Of a DNA stretch of 64,000 bases, positions 1 through 12,523 are shown piece after piece; the stretch's first letter is position 1, and the number at the start of each line of letters is the position of its first letter. The notes below the pieces were generated by a model. That model did no database searches and had not been told where the DNA came from. It was given only the letters and a program-made list of their open reading frames with translations. Made by a program: the position numbers and the translations under genes. Source of the DNA: Pyrus communis (lineage: Eukaryota > Streptophyta > Magnoliopsida > Rosales > Rosaceae); the NCBI RefSeq assembly GCF_963583255.1, contig NC_084815.1:18822807-18886806 (forward strand). Direction: 5' to 3'.

Positions 1-2337
1 CTATAATACATCTCAACATAATCATGCAACTCACATCCGCAATCTATAAACTCACAGGGCACTTACCTGAGCTTCTCCAGCTTCAAACATAAATATGTGC
101 AACTACTAAATGCATATTCTAATTATAAAATATTTGGCATGGCATTTCAAAACATAAATCCATTTAAATGAGTTTCTGGGAAAAATACCAAGCATATATA
201 TATATACTAAAAACCAAAAGCCTACTCACTGACATGTGGTAGGGTTGTAACCCCCGAGCCTCGCCTGACTGCTTGTCCTCTGGAAACGTCTCACCTATAT
301 GTGAAACAACTATTTTAACGTTATTTTAAGCACATAACCAAAACTAGGTAATAACTTATCATACGTTATGCAATTGGGGTATTTGAATATACCATCGTGG
401 CCTACTCAACCCCACGAACATCCTAATATTTTTAGAATAATTTTCTATGTTCCAAAGCGCCCTCACGCGCCGGCCAAGGCAAGGCCACACGCGCAGGCAC
501 GTGCCTAGCACTTTGGACGTAATCCCTAATGGTGTGAGGGAATATTTCGTTAAATAATGGAATATACAGTTAAATATACCTGACGCCGTTAGTAATATTC
601 CATCAAAGTCGACGTAATATTCCCCTTCTCCTTCATTGGTTCGCCAGAGTCCGGTGCCGGTCACTTCTGAACTCGTCGGTTTTTGGAAAAACTTTGAATC
701 TTAATATGTCACTCATTTCAACACCAAATTTCATGAAATTTGTACCAAAATAAAGCTCTCAACAATGAGAACATGATCTTACCACTTTGGAGTCTAAAAC
801 CAATGGAATTTGGCTGGAAAAATCTCAATAGCTCGACCAACCTTACAACTCGACAAACTCGAGTGTCCCGACATCCAAAATCCTTCCAAAACTTCTCTAT
901 AAGCTTCGTGAAGTTACTTTAAGATTCCCTAGAACTTTAAAACTCTGTGAAACACCTTCGATCATGATGGAGTAATAGGACACCTCGTCGGAACTCCCTG
1001 GTTCTCGAGTTCCCGAGGTCCATCCTCCAAATTAAGGGTATAGCTCTACTCCTGAGCTTGCCAGGAACTTGGAAATGGTCTCCACTATCCCGATCTGTGC
1101 AAGATGAAGCTAGTTGGGTGCATGTATATACGGATTGTACGGACGGAAAAAGAGTTCGAGAAGAGAGTGACAGATGAAGGTTACACATGTGTGAGTGTGT
1201 GTGTCTTGATCCGAATTGGGTATACAAATATAAAAATCCTTAAGCTCTAATTGGGCCACCAATCATAGGCTAAGAAAATCATCCAAAAATCCCCAAATTT
1301 TAATTGGGTCCAAAAAAAGAAGGAAATGAGATAATTGGTCCATTTTTCTTAGCCCATGTATACCATCATAACCTAACGCTCAAAGGTAAAATCATCTTTT
1401 CCACACTTTAAAAAATAATACATATTATAATCCGTGACGCGTCATCACACTACTTACACCAAATTATCACTTGGGAACAAATCTCCGACCTTCCTTCTCC
1501 CTTTTACACCAAAAAATCGAAGAAATTTGGCCAAATTTCATGATGAACCGCATCAGTGGGTGCGGTGATTCCATAGCGATGATCCGTCAATCCTAAAGCT
1601 AACTCCTACAATTACCACCACCAAAACACTCTTCTAGAGGCCAATAACAAAGCCCAAATAGTTTTAGGGGTCGTGTTGCGGATTGGTCAAATTGAAGAGC
1701 ACCCAAAATCTAGGGTTCCGGCGGTTTGTGGGAAAATTCAGGCGTTTCCTAGCTAAATTGGACTTGGCCACATGTATGAAAATTGCTCATCTCACTGAGA
1801 ACTACTTGCCTGTAAAATTCGGCAATTTTTGTAAATAATTGAATTTTTCTAGCAAGTCAGGGTGGCTGACCGCCACCCGCAACGGTACATGGCTAGTGGG
1901 TTGACGCTACCTTTTTATACAAATTTTGATATTTTAAATCCGTAATTGGTACCCATTTGGTGTGATTCCAGTGTGAAAACTAATGTTGAATATTTTCGTT
2001 ATTAGAGTATTTTCGAAAATGGATAAAATGATGAATGGTGAACTACGAAAGGCTTTATCCCGCTCAAGGGTACATAGGCAATCTAACAGGGTTAGATGCA
2101 GCCTTAAATAATTGAGATTAATCTTTTGTTGGGAATTTGAATTAAGAAAATAAATTTGGTGATTAATTGAAAAAATTAAGTCTTATGTTTTGGTATTTAA
2201 ATTTTGGTTATGTATTTTGAGTGATTAATAAATATAACTAAAGAATTGTGATTAATGGTAGTTAAATAAATAAGATTTTAATTTGGCCTATCACATAAAT
2301 TATATTCCAAAACCAATGTTTCGGGGCGAGGCGTTAC
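1..2337 (-). mobile_element. LTR retrotransposon remnant, runs off the left edge
   Basis: No convincing coding region is present. The right end, read on the minus strand, begins TGTAACGCCTCGCCCCGAAA, a typical start of a long plant LTR (TGTAAC followed by a GC-rich block). The sequence then continues leftwards as non-coding, AT-rich DNA past the window edge. The short ORFs here show no recognisable domain. The other end, and therefore a target duplication, cannot be seen. The start at 2337 directly abuts the LINE that follows, so this element may have inserted into, or beside, the LINE 5' part. The assignment rests on terminus style only. Confidence 0.5.
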
Positions 2338-2586
2338 ACCCATCATTGAGCATAACCAAAAGGTTCGGAGAATGAAGCATAGAAGAGGGAAATCAGTGAG
2401 TGGTGTCTATCTGGGCACAGCTCAAGCTAATGCTAGACCACAGGTGGGTGGTCCCCTACCCGAGCTTGCAAAAGACTGGTGCGAGAAGACGAGGTTGTGG
2501 TAACAAGTAATGGGGGGTTGAATGAGATTGTTGGCTAACTCGAAGATGGTTAGTTCATTGGCGGAGGTTGGCTTGGCTCAACCCCA

Positions 2587-5500
2587 TTGTCAGAAATAAA
2601 TTGTTTAAGTTGGAACTATCGGGGGCTTGTGAACCTCCGAGCAGTTAATGCGCTCCAACGTCTAGTTTATGCTCAAGATCCCACTGTGGTGTTCTTGTGC
2701 GAGACAAAAAGTAATTCTCGTCACATGGACCGTTTACATTTAAAGTTGAACTTCGATCGTAGTTTTATTGTTGATAGTAGAGGTAATTCAGGTGGTTTGC
2801 GTGTTTTGTGGAAGGAAGAAATAAATTTATCCTTAAGGTCTTATTCTCAAAACCATATCGATTTTGATGGGGGTGTTCCGAGGGATGTATCTTATTGTTG
2901 TTTGACTATCTTTTATGGTTTTCCTACTACGAGTGATTGCCATAGGTCTTGGAGATCACTTGAGTCTTTTCGTGGCACTAATTCTATACCTTGGTTATGT
3001 ATTGGTGATTTTAATGGGATCCTCCAAACTAATGAACATGAACGAGGTAATGTGAGGCGAGATCGGCAAATGGAAGGGTTTTGATCAGTAGTGGAGCATT
3101 GTAATTTCATTGATTTAGGATATTCGGGGAACAAATTTACTTCGTTTACGACCAATTGGGGTTGATTCATGGTAAGACTAGATCGCGCCTTGGGTAATCA
3201 GAAGTGGGTGGATAAGTTCCTGAGGTACGTAGTAAATCATCTAAACAAAGCTTCATTAGATCATGTTCCGATGCTGATTAATTAGTTGGGGCATTTTCCA
3301 ATTAGAGGTGAAAACATTTTCGGTATGAGGAATGTTGGCATATGTGGGTTGTGCTGAAGTGGTGTGAGAGGGATGGGAGTATGTTGTTGATGGTTCGCTG
3401 GTGTTCCAAATTACAGAGAAGATTAAGATGACTCAAATAAAGTTAAATAACTTGGCGATGAGCAATGCTAGGTCCGGATCGATTGAAATTCGGGAAGTGG
3501 AGGATAAGCTGATGAATTTGTTGGGGCAACCATTTTCTGAGGAGTCTATAGCACAAAAAAATGAGTTGATAAGTAGGTTGAACTAGCTTCTTAAACATGA
3601 TGAGCATTTTTAGAGGCAACGATCTAGAGAAAATTGGGTCAAGCTTGGTGACCATAACACCAAATATTTCCACTATAAAGCTAATAGGAGACAAAAACGT
3701 AATGGTATATTTGGTTTAATATGATTCAAGGGTTTGGTGTGAAGACCGAGTTAGGATAGAGGAGGTTATGGTGTTGTATTTCTCAAAGCTATTTTCTTTC
3801 AATGGTGTTCAGAATTTTGAGGATATTTTGGGCAATATAGTTCCATCAGTAACGGAGGAGATAAATGCCGATCTTGATCGCCCATTCACGGATGAGGAAA
3901 TTAAGAGTGATGTATTCCAAATGCATCCTATGAAAGTTCCGGGTCCTAATGGAATGTCACCTGGGTTTTACCAAAAACACTGGGGAGTGGTTGGTGCGGA
4001 TATATGTAATGGTATTTGGTCCATGCTTCTCTTGGGACAAGTTCTACGAAAAATTAATTACACCCACGTCGCACTCATCCTCAAGGTGAAGGATGCAAAG
4101 ATGATGACACAGCTCCGCCCAATTAGTCTTTGCAAGCACTTTACAAAATTGTGGCAAGGGTACTTACGAATAGATTGAAAGTTATCCTTCATTGTATTAT
4201 TTCCCGAACTCATAGTGCATTTATTCCGGGGCAATTAATTTTTGATAATTATTTGGTGGTTGATAAAGTCGCTCACTATATGCATAAACGATTGTCGAGG
4301 TATAATGGACTTATGGCTCTAAAATTAGATATTAGCAAGGCATATGATAGGGTGGAATGGAGATTCCTTAAAGCCATGATGTACTGAATAGGTTACTCAG
4401 AGCGTTGGATACACATGATTATGTTATGTGTTACAACGGTTTCCTACTTTTTCAAGGTGAACGAGGAGCTGGTGGGTTATGTGCATCCGGAGCGTAATAT
4501 TTGACGGGGGGATCCTCTTTCTCCCTATTTGTTCGTTATTTGTGCTGAAGGTCTATCGGCTTTATTAAGAAAGGCAGAGATTGATGGGGAGTTGTAGGGG
4601 ATTAGAGTGTGTCATGAAGCCCCTAGTATCCACTATTTGTTCTTCGCTGATGACAACTTTCTATTTGCTTGTGGTATGGTTAGGGAGTGCCGGAAGATTA
4701 TACAGGCATTGAGGACGTATGAGATGGCTTCTGGGCAAGCTATGAATTTTGAGAAGAGTTGTGTATCTTTCAGTCCGAACCTTACAGATTACGATAAGCA
4801 ATTATTGGTTGACGGTCTAGGTATGAGAAAAGTGGAGTTTCATGATAAATATTTGGGTATGCCAGTTTTAGTACGGAAATTGAAGAAAGAAACCTTTGTG
4901 TACATAAAGGATAGATTGTGGAAAAAATTGCAAAGCTGGTAGCGATGTGATCTATTGAGTAGTGCAGGTCGAGAATTGCTAGTTAAATTGTGGCACAAGC
5001 ACTGCTAATGTACTCCATACAATGCTTCATTTTACCCAAAACTTTTTGTGAGAAGCTAAATAGAATGATAGCAAAATTTTGGTGGAGTGGTGATCCGGGG
5101 AAACGGAAAATACATTGGCTTAACTAGAGATGTCTTTGTAAGCTTAAGCAGGAGAGGGGACTTGGTTTCAAAATCTTTATGCCTTCAATCTGGCTTTACT
5201 TGCAAAACAAGCGTGGCGTTTTCTCCAGCAACCGAAAGCCCTCACTTTCCAAGTATTTAAAGCTCGTTACTTCCCTAAGTCCGAGTTTATGGAAGCAACG
5301 ATGAAGCCAAATAGTTCGTATGTATGGAAGAGTATTGCTGCGTCGAGGCAAGTGATCCACAAAAGACATAGGTGGCAAGTGGGTAATGGGAAGAAAATCC
5401 GGATATGGCAAGATAATTGGGTTCTGAGGGAGTCTTATTTTTGGACATTATTTCCACCATCGAAGAATTGGGACTTGGGGGCCAAGGTGGGAGGTCTTTT

Positions 5501-6760
5501 TTGGAGTGTAACGAAGCAATGAAATGTGCAGCTGTTAAATGATCTCTTTTTTGCTAAGGAGGTGGAGGCAATTCAAAGCATTCCGCATAGCGTTTGGGAT
5601 GTCGAAGACATAAGAATCTAGCATTATAAGCGTAGTGGCAAGTTCTCAGTTTGGAGTGCTTACCAGGTGGCTCGGGGAATAATAGAAAGTCACGGAAATG
5701 AGGCAGATGGCTCGTCGTCCTCCTCTAGTGGTGTAAGGGAGTGGTTTTGGAAGAAACTATGGAACGCAAGTGTCCGAGGAAAGGTGAAGATTTGTGCTTG
5801 GCATGCATGTTTGGATTCTTTGCCCACATGTTTGAATCTTAGCAAAAGGAGAGTGATGGGTGAAGAGGTGTGTATGGTTTGTGGTGTGCATTCCGAATCA
5901 ACGAAGCATGTGTTTAGAGATTGTAGTTTGGCAATGGCGGTGTGGTTTCGAAGTCTGAGGCTCAGAGTGGATAATGGGGGTGATCATAAATGTCTTGTGC
6001 AATGGTTGGTCAATATTGCGCAATAGGTACCCATAATGGGATTGGAGCTTTGTTTGATGCTGTTATGGGCATTATGGAAACATAGGAATGGTGTCCTATG
6101 GAATGGGTTGCGACTGCCGCCACAAGAGATTGTGTTGAGAATTGAGGGGTGGGTGCATGAGTTTCATAAATGGCACAAGACTGAGGATCGGAAGACTACT
6201 AAGGAGGTTTAAAAATGGAGGAAACCTGATGAGCGACGGATCAAATGTAGTTTTGATGATGGTTGGAGTCAAGGTGGAGTTCTGGGGGGCGGGCGCCGAC
6301 CCGGGGGGGGGGGGGGGTGGGGTGGGGTGGGTGAGGGGGGAGGGGTTATGGTGTCGTCATTCGGGGACACATGGGTGAATTCATGGTAACTATTGCTGGA
6401 CCTGTTGATCTGTCCGTGTCTACCATGCACTCGGAGTTGGTTACAGCTCATTGTGAGGTGAAACTGATTAAGAAAAGCTTTCCGGAGGATGTCAACGTTA
6501 AATTTAAAGGCAACTCTAGTGTGGTGATAGCTGTTATGAAAGGACAAATGGATGATTGCTCTGTCTAGGGTTCTGTTAAAAACAATTTGAGATTTTTTCT
6601 CCTGGTCTTAGTGAATTTGGAGTGCAGCCATGTACAGAGGGAGGGTAATGCGGCAGCGCATCGTCTAGCTCGAATGGACCTTGGTGCTTCTCAGGAGATG
6701 GTGTGGTTTGAGGAGCCTCCGGTTATGATTCAGGATATTTTATTTGAGGAAGGGATGTAA
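2587..6760 (+). pseudogene. Broken LINE ORF2 (endonuclease, reverse transcriptase, RNase H)
   Basis: The endonuclease (about 2587-3290) shows WNYRGL, CETK, IGDFNGIL and SLDHVPM, which carry the expected catalytic N, E, D/N and DH residues. In-frame stops occur at 3082 and after the FTTNWG segment. Reverse transcriptase motifs lie at 3930-4940: LRPISLC, LKLDISKAYDRVEW (catalytic Asp) and FADDN (catalytic Asp pair). A zf-RVT region with W..CAWH...CMVCG...H...C is at 5667-6026. The RNase H end, with HVQREGNAAAHRLARMDL, is at about 6630-6690. A long G-run at 6302-6316 disrupts the start of the RNase H part. Family: plant L1 clade. The copy is dead, with at least six frame breaks. Confidence 0.88.
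6295..6345 (+). repeat. Guanine-run tract
   Basis: A run of about 15 G is followed by several GGGG/GGTGGGG blocks inside the decayed RNase H region. It could fold into a G-quadruplex. Long homopolymers are also prone to assembly error, so its exact length should not be trusted. Confidence 0.8.
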
Positions 6761-6942
6761 TTTCAATTTGATTGTTCATTTGAGGATAGGCCTATTGTTG
6801 TGCGGGACACTCTTTTCCTTAGTCCGGGTTGAAATCCTCGAGAAGGTTTTTATCGAGGCCCAGTATGCACATTATCCTCATTTTGTACATATTTTCAGCT
6901 GCTTTGATGAATATCGTACTTTGTTCAAAAATAAAAAATAAA

Positions 6943-8056
6943 CAATAATTACATTTTACATCCTATACTATTTATTCATCAGTCTCTAGTGTGGGCCAAT
7001 TTTTGGCTCCAAGTGGCCAAGAAGATTAATTAACCCATCCACATGAGTCAGACATGTACATGTTAGTAAATATTCAATATGGATGCAAAGTTTTGTAAAG
7101 CGTGATCTCAATGCTTCAAATATTGAGCTAAATTTCCATTTATATTCCGTAAAAAGGTTATTGGTGAGCGAGAGATGCTATATGATCGATTGATATGTGT
7201 TTAACCTTGCACGTGTTACAAGACACGTAATTCCACCTATACATTACTTATTTGTTTATGTTTTCGGTCTGATATTTTATGTGCACTGTTTGCGTGCCTG
7301 CTTAGAGGGATCCTTTGATGGTGTCAAGAGTCCGAAATGAACAACAAAATATCAGAATTTAGGGCATGCAAAGGGAAGAAAAAGCTGGAGGATGGAGACA
7401 TGAAAGGACACGTACATGCAGGACCTTACATTTTAATTATATACGTAGTATAATGTCAACATCCAGGCAATTTTTTGAGTAGGTGATGTTCATCAAGCCC
7501 CTTTTGAGGAATTGGCTCTTCAACAACCCTCTGTCTATGTCTTAAAATTTAGGAGAGTCATTGGATGGTAGGGATCAAAATATCATGATCGACTATAATT
7601 CTTTTATATCTGAAGTATCTAATTGGAACGAAATTGGCTATTTCTGAATGTTATGTACTTCAATTCCTTTCAGTCAGATTTATAGAAAAACGAATATATA
7701 TTAAGATTAGAATGAGAAACTGAAGTATATACACCTAAGGTTCTGAGTTCGAATTCTCCTTCTTTAGTATCGTTTGTATTAAAAAAGAAGAAGTATGTAA
7801 TCAGGTTATGTTATTGGTTGCATCGTTTAGATTGAAGCATATACAGGACGGTAAAATGAAGATATTTGAAGGAGAATGGAAAGATAGAGATTATTACTAA
7901 ATAATAAATTGGCATCATGCAACCGATTGCTTATGCATGGGGCAGTTAGACATTGATGCACCTAATGACTCCACTGTGTTGTCTGCACTAAGAAATGGTC
8001 CATATATACAAAATAAATGAAACCAATTCTAACATCCTACTTCCTGTGCACCGACA

Positions 8057-8057
<1 letters not shown>
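6943..8057. other. Intergenic, no gene seen
   Basis: AT-rich sequence without a credible ORF. A short stretch at 7731-7790 contains GAGTTCGAATTCTCC, which resembles the Pol III B box of a tRNA-derived SINE, followed by an A-rich segment. It may be a 3' SINE fragment, but an A box is not clear. Confidence 0.5.

Positions 8058-8105
<48 letters not shown>
8058..8105. repeat. (AT)n microsatellite
   Basis: About 24 AT units lie directly against the left end of the foldback element. Similar runs occur at 19110-19153, 19508-19541, 27388-27447 and 51304-51340. Confidence 0.95.
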
Positions 8106-8106
<1 letters not shown>

Positions 8107-8107
<1 letters not shown>

Positions 8108-9136
8108 ACTTTTTCTCTAAAATGATCATTGAGATTTGCATAATACATTACTTTGGTCTCTGAAATTGAAAATCAATAAAAATGGTCGCTGAAATTGTCC
8201 ACCATCCATTATTTTGGTCTTTCATTAAAAACTCCGTTAAGTGTCCTAGAGCTCTTGGCCGGAAGTTTGGGCAATTTTCAAAGCTTCATAACTCAGTCGT
8301 TTCTTAACCAATTATTCAAGTAATAATATATCAAAATGAAGATAGGAAAGTGTAGAATAATATTATACCATTTGGAAGCCCAATGTTTGCTGAAGATGGC
8401 CGGAAAATAGTCTAAAAGGTGACTGGTCCGCGGGAAAATTGAAAAACTCGCCGAAAACTTGGTAAACTTTAAACATTTATAACTTCTTCAATACTCAATG
8501 AAATCAAGTGATTCAAAAATGAAAATCATACTTCTCGATGAGAAAAATATAATGGTATCTTTCTCGAAGGCTAACTCGCTGTGGTTTGGCCGGAAAATGG
8601 CTTGAAAGTGGCTGTCTTTGTCATCTAGTTAGCCACTTTCGAGCCCTTTTCCGGCCAAACCACGGAGAGTTATCCATCTATAAAGGTACCATTCTATTAT
8701 TCTCATTGAGAAGTATGATTTTCGTTTTTGAATCACTCAATTTCGTTGAGTATTGAAGAAGTTACAAACGTTTAAAGTTTACCCAGTTTCCGGCGAGTTT
8801 TCTAGTTTTCCCGCGGACCAGTCAACTTTCAGGTTATTTTTCAGCCATCTACGGCAACCATTGGGATTCCAAATTGGTATAATCTTGTTCTACACTTTCC
8901 TATCTTCATTTTGATATATTATGGGTCGAATTTGGTTAAGAAACGATTGAGTTATGAAGCTTTGAAAATTGCCCAAACTTCTGGCCGAGAGCCGGGACAC
9001 TTAACGGAGTTTTTAGCGGAATGACCAAAATAATGGATGGTGGACAATCTCAGGGACCATTTCTATTGATTTTCAATCTCAGGGACCAAAATAATGTGCT
9101 ATGCAAATCTCATGAACCATTTTAGCTAAAAAGCCT
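8107..9136. mobile_element. Foldback transposon with two 0.5-kb arms
   Basis: The left arm (8107-8613) and right arm (8631-9136) are reverse complements along almost their whole length, with a loop of about 17 bases. The terminal sequence is (G)GCTTTTTAGCTAAAATGG on the right arm and a mutated version on the left. Arm landmarks include GAGATTTGCATAA, AAAATCAATA, CTCCGTTAAGTGTCC and the GGCCGGAAAATGGCTTGAAA segment beside the loop. There is no coding capacity. Both flanks are AT repeats, so a target duplication cannot be defined. A shorter element with the same ends is at 18449-18775, supporting a family of non-autonomous TIR elements. Confidence 0.85.
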
Positions 9137-9290
9137 ATATATAATTAACTCATGATATTTAGTTATCTATCACTATTGTTTGTGTTCGATTTGCTCTTGT
9201 AAGCTTGTGTCTTTTGTCAATGTCTTATGGGGGAGCTAGCGGGGTGTGTATCTCGATGCAATTGGTAGTTTTGTTGGTGAATTTATGCAC

Positions 9291-9444
9291 GAGTACTACT
9301 AGGGAGACTAAATTTGTAAACTAAATGACATGAAAGTTGATGTTTGTATTATTCCTTAAACATTGATAGCACTCATTTCTTATTGGTGACACATCATTTA
9401 GTTTGTAATTTTAATCTGTAAATTTAGTCTCCCTGGCATCACTC
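9291..9444. mobile_element. MITE, family A, copy 1 (Mutator-like, 9-bp target duplication)
   Basis: The terminal inverted repeats read AGGGAGACTAAATTTGTAAA at the left and the reverse complement of that core at the right. The element is flanked by a perfect 9-bp direct repeat TTTATGCAC (9282-9290 and 9445-9453). A 9-bp duplication is the hallmark of Mutator-type transposition. It has no coding capacity. Related copies are at 24656-24822 and 47072-47212. Confidence 0.85.
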
Positions 9445-9453
9445 TTTATGCAC

Positions 9454-11044
9454 ATAATCTCTATTAGTATTAACTATTTGCATCTTTTGCATTTCGTCTT
9501 CAGAGTGTCTGGACACTAGTTTTGTTGTAGAATCTCCTACACGGTAGGTTATGAAATGTTTAAATTTTTAGTTGGCACGATCAAAGTTCTTTTGATTTTG
9601 GAGTGTTGTTACATTTCCTTGTTACTTCTTATGTTTGTCACACACACATATATATGCATCAATATCATTTTGTTTTCGAGTATTTTTAGTTTGAGAACTC
9701 TTCAACTTAATCTCAGGTTCTCTTCTTGAAGTTTGTACTTTTTCAAAATGTTCTAATAAAACCCTTATGGTTTCATCTAGAAAATCATCTTCAACTCTTC
9801 CTTCCCTAGCTTATTTATTTCACTATGAGTTGCTTGACGAATGCCAATTTTAGTTATTTTATTTGTATATAACTAGAGTTAATTATATGAAGCACCTCTA
9901 CTTGAAAAAATAGTGGTGGAAACCCCATTTAAAACAAGCATGTAACACAAAGTTAGACCATATAACTAACCCTTATCAACTTTACTACTTTCACCATATC
10001 CATAAATCAACTAAAGAGTACTCTCTTCTATTATTTTTTTTATTTTTTTATTTTTGCTAGGAAATGAAAACTTTATAACGGGAAACAATGAGTACAACTT
10101 GTTCCAGTACAATAAAAATAGAAAGTTTTCCAAGCAGGGATAAACTAGAAATCTGTACGGATAAGGGCATCCTCATACAACAAAGTCACAAATTAAAAAG
10201 CTAAAAAGTTAATTAAACAAAATACTTATATATTAAAAAGCTAAAAAGTTAATTAAACAAAATACTTATATATTAATCTATATTTTTGATACAAGATATT
10301 ATAATACCCCTCGATGCGTTTTCATGCTTTAAACGCGTTGCATGACAACTTTATTACCAACACCATCAAATATTTCTCACTTTCTATAAAAAATAACCAT
10401 GTTATCATTTATCCATTGATTTACCATCTGATTTGTTAATCAATTCTTCATAAATTTAATGGCCGAAAATACTCTTTCAACATTGACAGTAGCAACTGGA
10501 ACAATTAATGTTAATGTAACAAGCAAGTAAACTAGTAATACACCTTACTAATGTCACAAGCATATACATTTTTTCACCAAAAAAAATTGGGTGGGGGCAC
10601 CACCCATCCCCACCTCCGCCCGTGGGGGAACTGTTGGATTAAAGCGTCAACCATAAAATTAACCTCTCTAAAAACATGCTTCCAATTGATAGTAATGAAA
10701 GCCTCCGCCACTTATAGTCATGAACCAATTTCTTAAGAACACATATTAACAATTGAAATAGATTACTTGAATCAAGCTGAGGTACCCACAGTCAGTTACT
10801 ACCACTTTTGATCAATAGTTTTCACAAGGTAAAAAGCTCACCAAACACACGTGTGAGCTCGAAACAAGCTCAAGATAAAAATTGGGAATAAGAAAGTCAA
10901 AAATTTAACTTCAAAATATATATTTACGTGCCCAAATCATAAATGAGGAGATAAATAATTTGTTGTTTTAATCTATAAGCTTTTACCAAAACAAAAGGCT
11001 TGCATACAAATTTTTTAAAATTGAATTTGATGATTTCTTCAGTA

Positions 11045-11048
<4 letters not shown>
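9454..11048. other. Intergenic, no gene seen
   Basis: AT-rich DNA with a 40-bp tandem duplication at 10193-10275 and no recognisable protein. The ORF at 10551-10736 has no domain. Confidence 0.6.
10193..10275 (+). repeat. 40-bp unit repeated twice in tandem
   Basis: Two essentially identical copies of a 40-bp unit beginning TTAAAAAGCTAAAAAGTTAA lie head to tail. This suggests recent slippage or unequal exchange. Confidence 0.9.
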
Positions 11049-11097
<49 letters not shown>

Positions 11098-11265
11098 AAT
11101 GGGAACTAGCTAGTAGTTTGACCACGACAATCCCTCATTTTGGAAGCCGAGAAGACTTACAGAGGCATTTCAGCCTCCTCCTAACTACCATTGTGTGATT
11201 TATCAGCACCAGGAATCGAACCCAAAACGTGCCGTGTGGAATACTCCTTATATCGTCGAAGTTTT
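11049..11265 (-). mobile_element. tRNA-derived SINE, minus strand
   Basis: A run of 45 T (11049-11093) is the poly-A tail of an element read on the minus strand. Upstream on that strand is GGGTTCGATTCCTGGTG, a good Pol III B box. The A box is not clear, so the 5' end (about 11265) may be truncated or misplaced. No target duplication could be identified. Confidence 0.65.
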
Positions 11266-12308
11266 AAAAAAAACAAAGAAAAAGACAAAAAAGACTGAAT
11301 GCTTTAGCAAGGGGCAGTCAAACAATTATATTGCCTAACATAGAGGATGGTCCTATTGAGAAAAAAAATATGTAATCAAGCAAGTCAAATTATTAAACCC
11401 CAAAAAACCCACTTACCATAAATTAATCACAAGGTAAAATTAACCATTTATTTCTTTTCACCAGCCTGCTAAGTTGCTAGCAAGGCAGATGCTTAAAATA
11501 GGTACAACAAGGGAAGCAAAATTCCAAAAATAAAGCCGAAGAAGAATAAAAATGGTCCACCGATCCTACTTGCTGTATTGAAATTACAAGCTCGTGCTCT
11601 CCAAAACAGCTGGCCCTTTGGGCCTTATCGCAGATAATATTAAAACAATTTAAAACTTGAAATAAAAATGAATATACCACCCAGGATGATGATAGGGACA
11701 GGCTCACATGAGCCCAACCAGATAATACATGAGGTCCCTACTTATATATAATTTCCCACAATTTAAAAAAAAAAAAAAATTCATGCCTGACTGAAGAAGT
11801 TTCCTGGCGGGCACCTTCCTTGGAAGAAAATCACACGCATGGAACATAGTCACATACGCACAAATACTTATTGGCCAGCCCTCCTTTCAAATAGATTTGT
11901 TTTTCAAACATAATTATTGTAGTATACTGTTTTACGTGTTATAATAAAAATAAACAATATAGTTGATATGTCACACTTTTAAGGTATAAAAATTAAAAAC
12001 AATCTAATATATTTTAAGCTGAATAAACTAATAAGAGCGTGGACTACGCGTCTCAATGTGAGAGGTTCATGTTCGATGTTCTGAGTTGATGAGTTTGTTT
12101 GATTGTGATCACAAGTAGGATAAAATTCTCCATAACTTATCCGAGCCGCAAAAATATGTATAACCATAATTTGACACCAATTATCTACCTTTATGAAAAG
12201 AAACAAAAAACTAATAACCTTACCGTGTTTCGAAAATACTAAAAAGTTGCTCCTACAAATATCTCTTTCTTTTTCTTCTTTAATTTCTTTTGTTCTCTCT
12301 CCCACCCT

Positions 12309-12314
<6 letters not shown>
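11266..12314. other. Region upstream of the NGATHA gene
   Basis: Non-coding. It probably contains the promoter of the B3 gene downstream, because nothing else separates them. I could not place a TATA box or start site with confidence. Confidence 0.4.

Positions 12315-12343
<29 letters not shown>
12315..12343 (+). promoter_or_regulatory. (CT)n tract in the promoter or 5' leader of the B3 gene
   Basis: About 14 CT units lie 420 bases before the start codon, within a wider pyrimidine-rich stretch. CT-rich tracts near transcription starts are common in plant genes. Whether it is transcribed cannot be told from sequence. Confidence 0.6.
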
Positions 12344-12346
<3 letters not shown>

Positions 12347-12394
12347 GCCCAAGTCAACAACAAGGGGAACTTCTTTGCACTCTTTGAAACGTCC

Positions 12395-12448
12395 ATGGGG
12401 TATCTGAGTCTTGTTGGTCAAAGAAGAATGCACCGACCGTCATTGTAA
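12395..12448 (+). promoter_or_regulatory. Upstream ORF 1 (17 codons)
   Basis: ATG at 12395 opens a 17-codon frame ending with TAA at 12446-12448. It lies about 315 bases before the NGATHA ATG, between the CT tract and the main ORF. If it is in the mature mRNA it could dampen translation. A pyrimidine-rich AG at about 12482 could instead be a 3' splice site that removes it. Confidence 0.4.
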
Positions 12449-12523
12449 TGAGAGCTACCCTTCTGGCTTCTGCTTCTTTTCAGCCTGCAGCTGCCTCCTA
12501 CTTTCCTCTTCTTCTTCACTAGA
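12449..12523 (+). promoter_or_regulatory. Upstream ORF 2 (24 codons)
   Basis: The ATG at 12449 follows the stop of upstream ORF 1 immediately and reads to TAG at 12521-12523. The two are back to back, so reinitiation at the second would be possible. The same caveat applies about a possible 5' UTR intron. Confidence 0.35.

Larger units (their letters stand above)
2338..6942 (+). mobile_element. L1-type non-LTR retrotransposon (LINE), degenerate
   Basis: The block holds the ORF2 domains of a plant LINE in the correct order: endonuclease, reverse transcriptase, zinc-binding zf-RVT region and RNase H. It ends in an A-rich tail at about 6928-6941, just after a TTTGATGAATA-type 3' end common in plant LINEs. 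The first part (2338-2586) probably corresponds to the end of ORF1 or the ORF1/ORF2 linker, but no gag domain is recognisable. Multiple stops and frame changes show it is not functional. No target duplication was found, because the left end is abutted by an LTR-like terminus at 2337. Confidence 0.9.

Noticed and set aside
6142..6547. Gly- or Pro-rich ORFs on both strands
   Set aside because: Shadows of the G-run in the LINE.
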